Assembly (NCBI GenBank): GCA_964448055.1
Contig: CAYUVB010000009.1
Location: 1-44,769 of the forward strand
Source of the DNA: WANQ01 sp964448055
GTDB lineage: Archaea; Thermoproteota; Thermoprotei_A; Sulfolobales; WANQ01
Direction: 5' to 3'
DNA: 44,769 nt
Below, in pieces: positions 16,358 through 25,474 of the stretch. The notes below the pieces were generated by a model that was given only the letters and a program-made list of their open reading frames with translations, was not told the DNA's origin and ran no database searches. Position numbers and translations under genes: made by a program. The first letter of the stretch is position 1. Each line of letters begins with the position of its first letter.

Positions 16358-19300
16358 GTGAATCCAAGGATAGCGTTCATCATAGGTTATGGTGGCTCAA
16401 TGATACCAGCTTTAGTGAAGGCTTTAAGCAAAGTTAGGGAGAAATATAAATTTGAATACACAATAGCCTCATCAACAAAGATAAAAGACTACCTAGAAGA
16501 GTTGAAAAGAGCTAATGTAATCTTAATTTATTCTCAAAGACTAATAGATGATGTTGAGGAATTACTTAAGGAGCTGAAAGCTAAGACCAAGATAATAGGT
16601 GTTGATGAAAACCATGTAAAATTGACCAATACAAGTATGGATACCTTTACGAAAGCTTTTAGACTACTGAGACTAGGTGGTTTAAAGAATCTTGAATCCC
16701 TAGTACTATTACTGCTTAAGGAGGCAGGATACAAAGACATCGTAGTACCAGAACCCGAGGATATACCCTGGCATGGTATTTATCATCCGAAACTAGGATT
16801 ATATGCTTCAACAAAAGAATACTTAGAAAAGTACCCCTACAGTAATAGGTCGTTGGTAGGCATCCTATTCTATAGAAACGATTGGCTATATGGTAGGACG
16901 ATTATTGTTGATAAATTAGTTGAGAAGCTTGAAGCACAAGGCTTAGGCGTAATCCCAGTATTCACTTATGGCTTCCGTGATAAGAGATTGAACATACCTG
17001 GAAGCGAGGATTCTATTCGTGAATTCTTCTTAGTAGGTGGTAAACCAGTTATAGACTTGCTAATTAATCTCACATCCTTCTTCCTACTAGATCATGGACG
17101 TAGTAGAGAATGGGCTACTAAAGGTTACAGTATTGTAGGCGGAATAGAGTTACTGAAGAAACTTAATGTACCGGTAATCCAAGCCCTTGTATCATATAGT
17201 ATGTCGTCTGAAGATTGGTGGAAGAGTGAACGTGGAGTAGATTATATGACCATTGTCTACAGGATAGCTATGCCAGAAGTTGATGGCGTAATAGAGCCGA
17301 TAATGATTGCTGGTACTAAACTTGGAAACTATGGTGAGAAGGTATTTGAGCCTATAGACGAGCAAATAGACTATCTAGTTGAGCGAGTTAAGCAATGGAT
17401 TAAACTTAAACACAAGAAACCTTATGATCGTAGGATAGCGATAATACTAATTAATCCACCATGTAAGGGTCTCGAAGCAAATGTAGCTGTAGGACTAGGA
17501 TTAGATGTGCCAGAGAGTATTGTAAAACTGCTGTGGAAGTTAAAGGAGCAAGGCTATAACGTTGGTGACTACCTTCCAAGAAATGGTGAAGAATTAGTAA
17601 AGTTAATTCTTGAGCGTAGAGCCATAAGTGAGTTTCGTTGGACAAGTGTTGATGAAATCGTTAGCAGGGGTGGTGCGTTAGACTTTGTTGACAAGGACAC
17701 CTATCTTAGATGGTTTAACGAGTTACCAGAAGACGTTAAGAAGAAGATGATCCAGGAGTGGGGTAACCCCGTAGACGTACTTGAGGGTAGAGTAGACAAA
17801 GTCTTAGTGGGAATGGTCTATAAAGGTAAATTCGTTATTCCAGGGCTAAGATTTGGCAACATAGTTATTATACCACAACCTAAACGTGGATGCGCTGGCC
17901 CTAGATGTGATGGAAGAGTTTGCAAGATACTACATGACCCTACTATACCTCCACCTCATCAATGGTTAGCTGTTTACCGCTGGATTACACGTGTATTCAA
18001 AGCAGATGTTATAGTACACTTTGGAACCCATGGATACATGGAGTTCCTACCAGGTAAATCCGTAGGCTTATCACCTAGTTGTTGGCCCCAGATAACTCTA
18101 GACCATGTACCTCATGTATATGTTTACGTGGTATCAAATCCTATGGAGGGTGTTATTGCCAAGAGAAGAGGTTATGCAGTAATAATAGATCACTTATACC
18201 CCCCATTAAAGCAAGTAGATACTTTAAGTGATCTCGAAGATCTCATAAACCAGTATACTCATGCCGTAAACATGGGGGATAATGTTAGAGCTGAAACAGT
18301 ATACAAGCAATTACTGGAGAAAATACGTGAACACAATATAACGGTACCCGAAAATGCATCAAAGAAAGAAGTTATTGAAACGATTCACCGCTATGTACAT
18401 GCGGTAAGAAGTACTCATGTAAACATGGGCCTACATGTACTAGGAAGCCCGCCAGATAATCCACGTAGACTAGCAGAATATGTTTTTACAATAATTTCAT
18501 CAACGGATAATTCTCCTCAAAAAACTATATCATGGATCCTAGGTATAAGCTATGAAGAATTAAAGAAGAATCCCCTAGGATTTAATGAGAAATACAAGCT
18601 CGTTAATAACGAGCTCCGTAGAAGAATAGACAATACGGTACTAGATATCCTAGAAAAACTATTGAGCAAGAACTTAGACAATAGAGCACTAGGAGTGCTA
18701 ATAAGAGAAGAATTAAGAAAACAGATAAACGTAGCAGTAGAAGATGACATGTTACCAAAGGCTATAGAGTCGTTTAGATATGCACTAAATGTTGCTGAGA
18801 ATATAAGGAGATCTAGTCAAGAACTAGAGAATCTCATAAAGACATTTAGCTCATCATATATTGAGCCAGGAGCTTCTGGCCCACTTACGCGTGGGAGAAT
18901 AGAAGTACTGCCAACAGGTAGGAATTTCTACCTAATAGATCCTAGGACTTTACCAACAAAAGCAGCTTGGCTAGTGGGGAAGGAATCGGCCAAGAAGCTA
19001 ATAGAGTATTATCGTAGAAAGCATGGTAGATACCCTGAAACCATAGGTCAAGTGCTGTGGAGTATTGATGCCTATAAAGCTGATGGAGAACAGCTTGCAC
19101 AAATACTATATCTTATAGGAGTTGAACCGGTATGGGATGAAAATGGTGTTGTGAAAGACTTAAGAGTAATACCATTAGAAGAACTTGGAAGACCTAGAAT
19201 AGATGTCGTTGTAAGAATAAGTGGTATTGTAAGAGATACGCTACCCAATTATATTGAGTTAATAGATAAGGCGATAGCGAAGGTTATACAATTAGATGAA

Positions 19301-20242
19301 CCACTTGATAAAAACTATGTACGTAAGCACTACGTTGAAGCACTGAAGGAGTTATTACGTTTGGGCGTAAAAGAGGGTGAAGCAAGAAGGAAGGCAAGGT
19401 ATAGAATCTATGGTGCACCTCCAGGAGCATATGGTGCAGGTGTAAACTTAGCAGTAGAAGCAAGTGCTTGGAAAACAGAACTAGACCTAGCAAAAACATG
19501 GATACAGTGGAGCGGTTATGCTTATTCAATAGATGCTCAAGGCGAGCCTGCACATGACTCATTAGTAATACAGTTAAGGAATGTAGACCTTGTTAACCGT
19601 AATCATGTAAGTGATGAACACGATATATTGGGTTGTTGCTGCTACTTTGCATATCATGGAGGATTCTACAATACGGTAAAAGCATTAACTAGGAAAAAGG
19701 ACTTAGAAATAGTTACAACCGATACACGTGATCCAAGTCTAGTAGAGGTAAGAAGCATCAAGTTAGAAATAGAGAGAACAGTTAGAGCAAGACTATTAAA
19801 CAAGGAATGGATAAAAGAGATGAAGAAACACGGCTATCGTGGTGCAAACGAGTTTCAGAGAAAAATATTACACCTCTATGGCTGGGCTTCGACATCACGA
19901 ATGGTCGATAACTGGGTATTCAATGAAATAGCTAAGATGTATGTATTAGACGACGAAATGAGACAATGGTTTATAGAACACAATAAATGGGCTCTTGAAG
20001 AAATAACACGTAGACTAATAGAAGCAGCTTTTAGAGGAATATGGAGTCCACCCAAGGAGCTATTAGATAAGCTACAAGAGATCTACAATGAAATCGAGGG
20101 CCACCTAGAAGAGGACATTACAGTTCCAAGCAATATACAGGGTGGAAGCATAGACATCCTCATATCTAGCCAAGTAAAATCATGGAAAGATAGAATTAAG
20201 AAGATAGAAGAACTAATTGAGAAATTTATGAAAAGGACCTAA
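16358..20242 (+). CDS. cobN: CobN/BchH-type metal chelatase large subunit
   Basis: 1294 residues, GTG start with AGGTG upstream. The family's signature block HFGTHGYMEFLPGKSVGLSPS lies at residues 554-574, followed by NPMEGVIAKRRG. Other conserved stretches are RGCAGPRC upstream and, near the C-terminus, YRIYGAPPGAYGAGV and DYWHVSDEHD-like HVSDEHDI. CobN inserts Co2+ into hydrogenobyrinic acid a,c-diamide, and relatives handle Mg in chlorophyll synthesis. It needs ATPase partners, provided here by the ChlI-ChlD fusion two genes downstream. Many archaea have CobN homologues without an aerobic B12 route, so the natural substrate is uncertain. It is divergent from the importer operon. Confidence 0.92.
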   Translation: MNPRIAFIIGYGGSMIPALVKALSKVREKYKFEYTIASSTKIKDYLEELKRANVILIYSQRLIDDVEELLKELKAKTKIIGVDENHVKLTNTSMDTFTKAFRLLRLGGLKNLESLVLLLLKEAGYKDIVVPEPEDIPWHGIYHPKLGLYASTKEYLEKYPYSNRSLVGILFYRNDWLYGRTIIVDKLVEKLEAQGLGVIPVFTYGFRDKRLNIPGSEDSIREFFLVGGKPVIDLLINLTSFFLLDHGRSREWATKGYSIVGGIELLKKLNVPVIQALVSYSMSSEDWWKSERGVDYMTIVYRIAMPEVDGVIEPIMIAGTKLGNYGEKVFEPIDEQIDYLVERVKQWIKLKHKKPYDRRIAIILINPPCKGLEANVAVGLGLDVPESIVKLLWKLKEQGYNVGDYLPRNGEELVKLILERRAISEFRWTSVDEIVSRGGALDFVDKDTYLRWFNELPEDVKKKMIQEWGNPVDVLEGRVDKVLVGMVYKGKFVIPGLRFGNIVIIPQPKRGCAGPRCDGRVCKILHDPTIPPPHQWLAVYRWITRVFKADVIVHFGTHGYMEFLPGKSVGLSPSCWPQITLDHVPHVYVYVVSNPMEGVIAKRRGYAVIIDHLYPPLKQVDTLSDLEDLINQYTHAVNMGDNVRAETVYKQLLEKIREHNITVPENASKKEVIETIHRYVHAVRSTHVNMGLHVLGSPPDNPRRLAEYVFTIISSTDNSPQKTISWILGISYEELKKNPLGFNEKYKLVNNELRRRIDNTVLDILEKLLSKNLDNRALGVLIREELRKQINVAVEDDMLPKAIESFRYALNVAENIRRSSQELENLIKTFSSSYIEPGASGPLTRGRIEVLPTGRNFYLIDPRTLPTKAAWLVGKESAKKLIEYYRRKHGRYPETIGQVLWSIDAYKADGEQLAQILYLIGVEPVWDENGVVKDLRVIPLEELGRPRIDVVVRISGIVRDTLPNYIELIDKAIAKVIQLDEPLDKNYVRKHYVEALKELLRLGVKEGEARRKARYRIYGAPPGAYGAGVNLAVEASAWKTELDLAKTWIQWSGYAYSIDAQGEPAHDSLVIQLRNVDLVNRNHVSDEHDILGCCCYFAYHGGFYNTVKALTRKKDLEIVTTDTRDPSLVEVRSIKLEIERTVRARLLNKEWIKEMKKHGYRGANEFQRKILHLYGWASTSRMVDNWVFNEIAKMYVLDDEMRQWFIEHNKWALEEITRRLIEAAFRGIWSPPKELLDKLQEIYNEIEGHLEEDITVPSNIQGGSIDILISSQVKSWKDRIKKIEELIEKFMKRT

Positions 20243-20332
20243 AGCTCTGACACCATATACCTATTTATTCCTTAACCTAGCCCAGTATTCTAATGAAAAA
20301 TATTTTCTAATGGTCAAGGGGTGTATTTCCCC

Positions 20333-21487
20333 ATGGCCAAGGCTGTCAAAGCAGATGTATTATATACTGGTAAGCCGGAGAAAACTCTACACAACGTCTA
20401 TATAGTATGGGGGAATGAGACTATAATATCCATTTCTAAGGAGAAACCAAAGGACGTTGAAGAAATATTTGAATATGATAAAGCTATTGTAACCCCCGCT
20501 TTTATTGATGCTCACAGCCATATAGGTATGGCTAGAGCAGGAGAACCTTCAGCAGAAAGCGAATCAAACGAGAAATATGACTCAGTGCTACCAGTAGCTG
20601 ATGCATTGTACAGCATCTACATGGATGATAAGAGCTTTAAGGAATCAATCGAATGGGGCGTACTATACTCGTGTGTACTACCTGGCAGCGGTAACATAAT
20701 TGGTGGTAGAGCAGTAGTTATCAGAAACTATGGCAAGGATATAGAAGAAGCATTCATAAGATATGCTGGTGTTAAAGCAGCCTTAGGTTTTAATCCTAGA
20801 AGCACCACTGAATGGAAAGGCATTAGACCATATACTAGGATGGGTGCAATAGGATTACTAAGGAAATGGCTTATCAAAGCTAGAGATATGCTTAAACTCG
20901 TTGAGGAAGGTAAGAAAGTTATCGAAGAAATAGAACCAGAGATAAGAATGCTATTCCCCATACTTAAAGGTGAGGATATTCTAAGAGTTCACGTACACAA
21001 GATAGACGACATAGCTGGACTAATAATGCTTAGAAGAGAGTTTAGACTAAAAACAACAATAGAACATGCATGCGATGTACATACTAGAGAAGCGTTTGAG
21101 AAGATAAAACGTGAAAACATACCATTAGTCTACGGACCTGTAGATGCATTTGCGTACAAAACAGAACTTAAACACGAATACTGGAGAAACATTAAGTACT
21201 TAGTAGAAGTCAAACCATTCTTTGGATTAATGACGGATCATCCAGTTGTACTTCAGAGAAACCTCTATCTACAACTAAGATTCTTCCGCCGCTTCGGAAT
21301 GAGCAAAGAGGAATGTGTATCACTTATAACATACAATAATGCTAAGATTCTAGGCATAGATGATAGACTTGGTACACTAGAACCAGGGAAATGGGCTAGC
21401 TTTACAGTATGGAATGGAGATCTCTTCAGCTTAGAATCATATCCAGTATTAGTCGTAGGCGAAGGTAAGATACTACATAAGGAGTAA
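20333..21487 (+). CDS. Amidohydrolase-superfamily metal enzyme in the chelatase cluster
   Basis: 384 residues from the ATG at 20333, chosen because AAGGGGTG lies just upstream; the GTG at 20321 is part of that site. Metal ligands of the amidohydrolase barrel are visible: AHSHIG (H61, H63), VHVHKIDD, IEHACDVH and the Asp of LMTDHPV. The N- and C-terminal beta-sandwich segments (ADVLYTGKPEKTLHNV and GTLEPGKWASFTVWNGD) are typical of imidazolonepropionase-like members. The substrate is unknown. It lies 90 bases after cobN and 110 before the ChlI-ChlD gene on the same strand, an unusual place for this family, so a role in processing a tetrapyrrole or amide side chain is a speculation worth noting. 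Confidence 0.85.
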   Translation: MAKAVKADVLYTGKPEKTLHNVYIVWGNETIISISKEKPKDVEEIFEYDKAIVTPAFIDAHSHIGMARAGEPSAESESNEKYDSVLPVADALYSIYMDDKSFKESIEWGVLYSCVLPGSGNIIGGRAVVIRNYGKDIEEAFIRYAGVKAALGFNPRSTTEWKGIRPYTRMGAIGLLRKWLIKARDMLKLVEEGKKVIEEIEPEIRMLFPILKGEDILRVHVHKIDDIAGLIMLRREFRLKTTIEHACDVHTREAFEKIKRENIPLVYGPVDAFAYKTELKHEYWRNIKYLVEVKPFFGLMTDHPVVLQRNLYLQLRFFRRFGMSKEECVSLITYNNAKILGIDDRLGTLEPGKWASFTVWNGDLFSLESYPVLVVGEGKILHKE

Positions 21488-21596
21488 ATACCCCAATAGC
21501 ACTTACTCGTTAAGATCTAACCTATTATTTCTTTCAATTTTTATACATATTTAGTATTGTGGAATAATTATTTTAGGCTAGTCTACCTAGTACACG

Positions 21597-23576
21597 GTGT
21601 ACTATGATAGATATAGAAGTGCATTGAAGGATCCTGCTAAGGAGATAAACGTGAGTTCAAGGATAGTATTCCCGTTTACAGCTATAGTTGGATTAGAGAA
21701 AGCAAAACTAGCGTTACTAGCCGTTGCTGTCAACCCCTCCATAGGTGGAGTTCTACTTCGAGGCGATAAAGGTACAGGTAAAACAACACTTGTCAGAGCA
21801 TTAGCTAATGTTCTACCCGAAATAGAAGTTGTAGCGGACTGCCCATTTAACTGTAATCCACGTAACCCCTTGGAGATGTGCGATAACTGTTATCGTAGAT
21901 GGAGTAAAGGTGAAGAACTACCAGTTAAAAAGAAGAAAATGAAAGTAGTAGATCTTCCATTAAGTATAACACCCGATCGCTTAATAGGTACAATAGATTT
22001 TGAGAAGGCGTTAAAGGAAGGTGTAAGAGAGCTTAAACCAGGTATACTAGCGGAAGCTAATCGTAACATCCTGTATATAGATGAGGTAAACCTACTAGAT
22101 GACTATATAGCTGATTTAATACTGGATGCTGCAGCCTATGGATGGAATATAATTGAGAGAGAACACATATCGTTCAAGCATCCAGCAAGATTCATACTAG
22201 TTGGTAGTATGAATCCAGAGGAAGGTGAACTAAGACCACAACTCCTTGACCGCTTCGGTATAGTTGTAGATGTAGAAGCACCTAGAGACCCGGAAACTAG
22301 AGCAGAAATTATACGTAGAGTAGAAGAATTTCACCAAGACCCAATAGAATTCTATAAGAAATATGAGGAAAAGGAGAGGGAACTAACTAAAAGAATAGAG
22401 GAAGCTAAGAAGATCGTAACTAGAGTCACCATAGATGATGAGTTACTAAGACTAGTAGCGAAAACAATGGTAGAACTAGGAATTAGAACTTGTAGAGCTG
22501 AGATAACAACAGTAAAGACCGCAAAAGCAATAGCTGCACTAAATGATAGAACAAAAGTAACCTTAAATGATTTAAAGAAAGCCATGGAACTAACCTTACC
22601 TCATCGTGTAAGACTACAACCTCTACAACAAGCTAGTACACAAGTATCTAAAGTGCTAGAGAAGGTTTTAGGAGAAGAACATAGCCATGAGAAAACAGTA
22701 GATAATAGCACCATAGGTAATAGTAACAATGATACAAAGATCAACAATAGTGAAGGAATAGGTGAAAGCGCTGTAAACATACCTCCTATAAAGGACTACG
22801 GAATGCTACCAGACAATTATAAAATTGAAAAAATAAGAGAATACCCTAATGTACTAAGAGGGTCACGATACAACTATGTAACAACTGTAAACAAATTCTA
22901 TGGCGTACCCGTATCATATATTTATCCTTGGAGTAGTCCGGAGGACATAGATATTGTTGGTACGATAACGAATATGCTAGCAAACAACATTGATTTAGGA
23001 GCCAAAACTCTAGAATTTCTTGATCTACTAAATGAGCTACTAGCTGTAAGAGTACGTAGGCAAAGAGTACCTAAGCTCACCATAATAGCCCTGGATACAA
23101 GCGGAAGCATGAACTTGGCAAAGAGGATAGCCCTAGCAAAGAGCCTAGCTCACAAGATTATTGAAAGAGAGTACACAAAGAAAACATGGCTATCACTAAT
23201 AACATTCCGTTCACATGGCATTGACAAATACATTCCTCCAACAAAGAACTACACCAAAATATACCATGAGATAACAAAAGCTAGAAGCGGTGGTAGAACA
23301 CCACTATCAGCAGGCCTTAAGAAAATCCTAGAAGTAGCAGAAGTATTCAAGTCAAAACATAGAGGAGCAAAAATAGAGGCTATATTAATAACAGATGGGA
23401 AAGCAAACAAACCCCTTGTTAAAAACATAAAGGAGGAACTAGAATTATTCGCTAAGCAAATAGCCAGACAAGGAATAGAATTAACAATATACGAGACAAT
23501 AAGCAATACATATCCTGGCATGACTTATACTAAACTTATAGCCGAGATAACAAAGGCCAGAGCATATAGAGTTTAA
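21597..23576 (+). CDS. ChlI-ChlD fusion: AAA+ ATPase plus vWA chelatase subunit
   Basis: 659 residues, GTG start. The N-terminal AAA+ part has Walker A GDKGTGKTT (56-64), Walker B ILYIDEVN (158-165) and GSMNPEEGELRPQLLDRFG (sensor/arginine region). A four-Cys insert (CPFNC ... CDNC, residues 82-98) could bind zinc, as in other chelatases of this type. An Asn/Ser-rich linker (about residues 365-400) leads to a von Willebrand A domain with the MIDAS motif DTSGS near residue 499 and ITDGKANKP further on. This fuses the two small subunits of Mg/Co chelatase and should power the CobN protein encoded upstream. A TATA-like TTATACATA is at about 21541, so it may have its own promoter. Confidence 0.92.
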   Translation: MYYDRYRSALKDPAKEINVSSRIVFPFTAIVGLEKAKLALLAVAVNPSIGGVLLRGDKGTGKTTLVRALANVLPEIEVVADCPFNCNPRNPLEMCDNCYRRWSKGEELPVKKKKMKVVDLPLSITPDRLIGTIDFEKALKEGVRELKPGILAEANRNILYIDEVNLLDDYIADLILDAAAYGWNIIEREHISFKHPARFILVGSMNPEEGELRPQLLDRFGIVVDVEAPRDPETRAEIIRRVEEFHQDPIEFYKKYEEKERELTKRIEEAKKIVTRVTIDDELLRLVAKTMVELGIRTCRAEITTVKTAKAIAALNDRTKVTLNDLKKAMELTLPHRVRLQPLQQASTQVSKVLEKVLGEEHSHEKTVDNSTIGNSNNDTKINNSEGIGESAVNIPPIKDYGMLPDNYKIEKIREYPNVLRGSRYNYVTTVNKFYGVPVSYIYPWSSPEDIDIVGTITNMLANNIDLGAKTLEFLDLLNELLAVRVRRQRVPKLTIIALDTSGSMNLAKRIALAKSLAHKIIEREYTKKTWLSLITFRSHGIDKYIPPTKNYTKIYHEITKARSGGRTPLSAGLKKILEVAEVFKSKHRGAKIEAILITDGKANKPLVKNIKEELELFAKQIARQGIELTIYETISNTYPGMTYTKLIAEITKARAYRV

Positions 23577-23813
23577 AACAGTTTAGCTCAATACACTTCA
23601 ATCCAAGATAGAATACAATAGTTAAATAAGAAGTATCTTAAGGTAAATAGTGATTACATCTCAGTCAATAAACCAAAACATAAAAGCGAGACAATATAAG
23701 GGATTGAAAGAAAACAGAAAACCTAGGGTATCTAAAAACGCTAGTAGATGAGGAACAAACTCACGGCCACCGAATAAAACCAGGCAATAGATGAGGAAGG
23801 CCGCAGCCAACCG
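23577..23813 (+). other. Non-coding stretch with CRISPR-like repeat and short direct repeats
   Basis: No convincing ORF. It holds one CRISPR-like repeat (23686-23710) and the direct repeat TAGATGAGGAA at 23745-23755 and 23788-23798, each followed 13-15 bases later by CCGA. That pattern loosely resembles boxes C and D of a guide RNA but with poor D boxes. Confidence 0.35.
23686..23710 (+). CRISPR. Solitary CRISPR-repeat-like sequence
   Basis: The 25 bases end in GGGATTGAAAG, the usual 3' end of crenarchaeal CRISPR repeats. No second copy occurs within the next 100 bases and no cas gene is in the window, so this is at best a single relic repeat. Orphan repeats also arise by chance. Confidence 0.25.
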
Positions 23814-24250
23814 ATGAATTCTTCTCAATTAGTTATAGAGACCAATATTACTGATGACAACATGAAAATAATATGTCTTGGAACTGTTTCATCTAAGGAA
23901 TCAAAGAGGGTTAACGAGGACTCATTCTATTGTGATTCAAAATTAGCAATAGTAGTTGATGGTGCTTCCAGTCGAGTCGAACATGGAAAGAACCTTCTGC
24001 ATGTGACTTGTTGACCGTTTCGTGAAGTACACAGCTAGTTTCTACGTTGATAATATTAGTCTTAGAGAATTAGTTAGAAGGATAGTAAATCAAATAATAG
24101 AGAGTTATGTAAGAGAATATGTGAGCTCGTTGAAGATAGAGAGTTTTGTCCCTCAGCATCAGCCTCAATAATTATTCGAGAGAAATATCTAGAATATATT
24201 ATCTTCGGGTTCTCCGATAAGCCGAAATACCAGGATACAAGTCGTTGAAC
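23814..24250 (+). pseudogene. Frameshifted PP2C-like serine/threonine phosphatase remnant
   Basis: The first frame (23814-24014) gives KIICLGTVSSKESKRVNEDSF and AIVVDGASS, matching the start of PP2C-type phosphatases (VNED and VVDG metal-binding segments). It then stops. The continuation is in a second frame from about 24005 (LVDRFVKYTASFYVDNI, then ELVRRIVNQIIESYV), and after another shift near 24145 in a third frame (CPSASASIIIREKYLEYIIFG), which is the PSAS-A beta-strand region of the same family. So one gene is broken by at least two frameshifts and truncated at TGA near 24247. The metal-binding C-terminal part is absent. Confidence 0.65.
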
Positions 24251-24327
24251 AAAACATAATATTAGCCATACAGCACAATAATAATTACTAATCTTATTTA
24301 AGATAAAAACCTAAATATCTAATGTTA

Positions 24328-24732
24328 TTATTCGAGTTGTTGATTGTTTACATGCTCATTCTTGTTGCATATACGTAATAAGCGGTATGTTATTCCTAAT
24401 CCATCATATATTATTTTACAACCCTCTCTAAGCATCTTCTCAATAATGGGGTCTTCGAGTTCTTTTTCACTGATTAATACTAGGTCTACTGCCAACTCCG
24501 GCGGCTTTATCTTATATGCATTTACTACCCTCTCTATCTTATCATTAATGTCTTTAATAATAATCATTATATCATAGTCACTGTAGGGTAGGCATTCTCC
24601 ACGTGCACGACTACCAAAAAGTATTATCGTTGAATACGGATAGAGATTAGATAGTGCTTTAACGTACTTATGAAACAATTCATCGAGCTTAGTGAGTCTT
24701 TCTCTAAGTTTCTTTAGAAGTAGCTGTCTCAT
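24328..24732 (-). CDS. MNT-type nucleotidyltransferase (antitoxin of HEPN/MNT pair)
   Basis: 134 residues. The minimal nucleotidyltransferase motif GSRARGECLPYSDYDI (residues 40-55) supplies the Gly-Ser of the P-loop-like turn and the two catalytic Asp residues, with a third Asp in the strand PPELAVDLVLI. In HEPN/MNT modules this enzyme AMPylates and silences the HEPN ribonuclease. It overlaps the HEPN gene's 3' end by 29 bases on the same strand, the standard arrangement. Confidence 0.88.
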   Translation of the reverse strand: MRQLLLKKLRERLTKLDELFHKYVKALSNLYPYSTIILFGSRARGECLPYSDYDIMIIIKDINDKIERVVNAYKIKPPELAVDLVLISEKELEDPIIEKMLREGCKIIYDGLGITYRLLRICNKNEHVNNQQLE

Positions 24733-25275
24733 GTAAAATCCACCTCACTAAAGCTTCCATATACTCTATACAACGCGAGGCTATTTTCTCATCATATACT
24801 ACTGGCTTTCCACCAGGGTACTTAGCCATAGTATAGTGTGGGGTAAGTGCATCAGCAATGGTGTAGAGCTCTTTAGGGACCTTAAGTCCCGCATCCTCAA
24901 GGAAGCTCAGCAATCTTGAAAGATCGTGAGTAAACTCATAGGTTCCAGTAAGACTTATTTGNNNNNNNNNNNNNNNNNNNNNNNNNNNNNNNNNNNNNNN
25001 NNNNNNNNNNNNNNNNNNNNNNNNNNNNNNNNNNNNNNNNNNNNNNNNNNNNNNNNNNNNNTCAGCAATCTTGAAAGATCGTGAGTAAACTCATAGGTTC
25101 CAGTAAGACTTATTTGAAGTGCTTTAAGATATAGCTCAACAGCCTGTTGTGCTTCAAAGCATGCGGCCCAGTAAACTCCTTCAGATAAATGTCTTTTAGC
25201 CTCCCTTCGAAAGAATTCAGCTTTTTCAACCCATTCTTTAGGTAATATTATTCTCGAAGACATTCCCCTAAGCAC
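24704..25275 (-). CDS. HEPN-domain protein (toxin partner), split only by an assembly artefact
   Basis: The N-terminal part (25062-25275) and the C-terminal part (24704-24961) are separated by 100 N, but the 55 bases on each side are identical (24907-24961 and 25062-25116). Removing one copy and the N run gives an uninterrupted 138-residue protein in frame. It has the HEPN features EKAEFFRREAKRHL and YWAACFEAQQAVELYLKAL. The usual R-X4-6-H ribonuclease motif is not clear near the C-terminus (SRCIEYMEALVRWILHE), which contains R and H in roughly the right helix. The start is GTG at 25275 or ATG at 25263. Confidence 0.85.
24962..25061. other. False assembly gap with 55-nt duplicated flanks
   Basis: 100 N between two identical 55-base sequences (24907-24961 and 25062-25116). 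This is two contigs sharing a k-mer-length overlap that the scaffolder did not merge. Confidence 0.93.
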
Positions 25276-25474
25276 ACCTAAGATAGTAATTATGAAACCA
25301 AACTAAAACGATTACCTTAAGCATACCTAATAGTATAAATCTAATGATAAAATACCCTATATATTCAACGGGTAAAAGTAAAACACAATAAGTTCTGACA
25401 ATAATCTTCATGCATAAGTGGTTAATGAGGAATTACTCAAGTTATACCATGTACCTAAAAGCTTTAATAGATAC
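25276..25474. other. Intergenic region between two toxin-antitoxin pairs
   Basis: 200 AT-rich bases with no ORF or clear hairpin. It should hold the promoter of the HEPN/MNT pair on the minus strand. Confidence 0.3.

Noticed and set aside
23577..23813. A CRISPR array
   Set aside because: Only one repeat-like unit is present; the later TAGATGAGGAA pair is a different sequence and too short.
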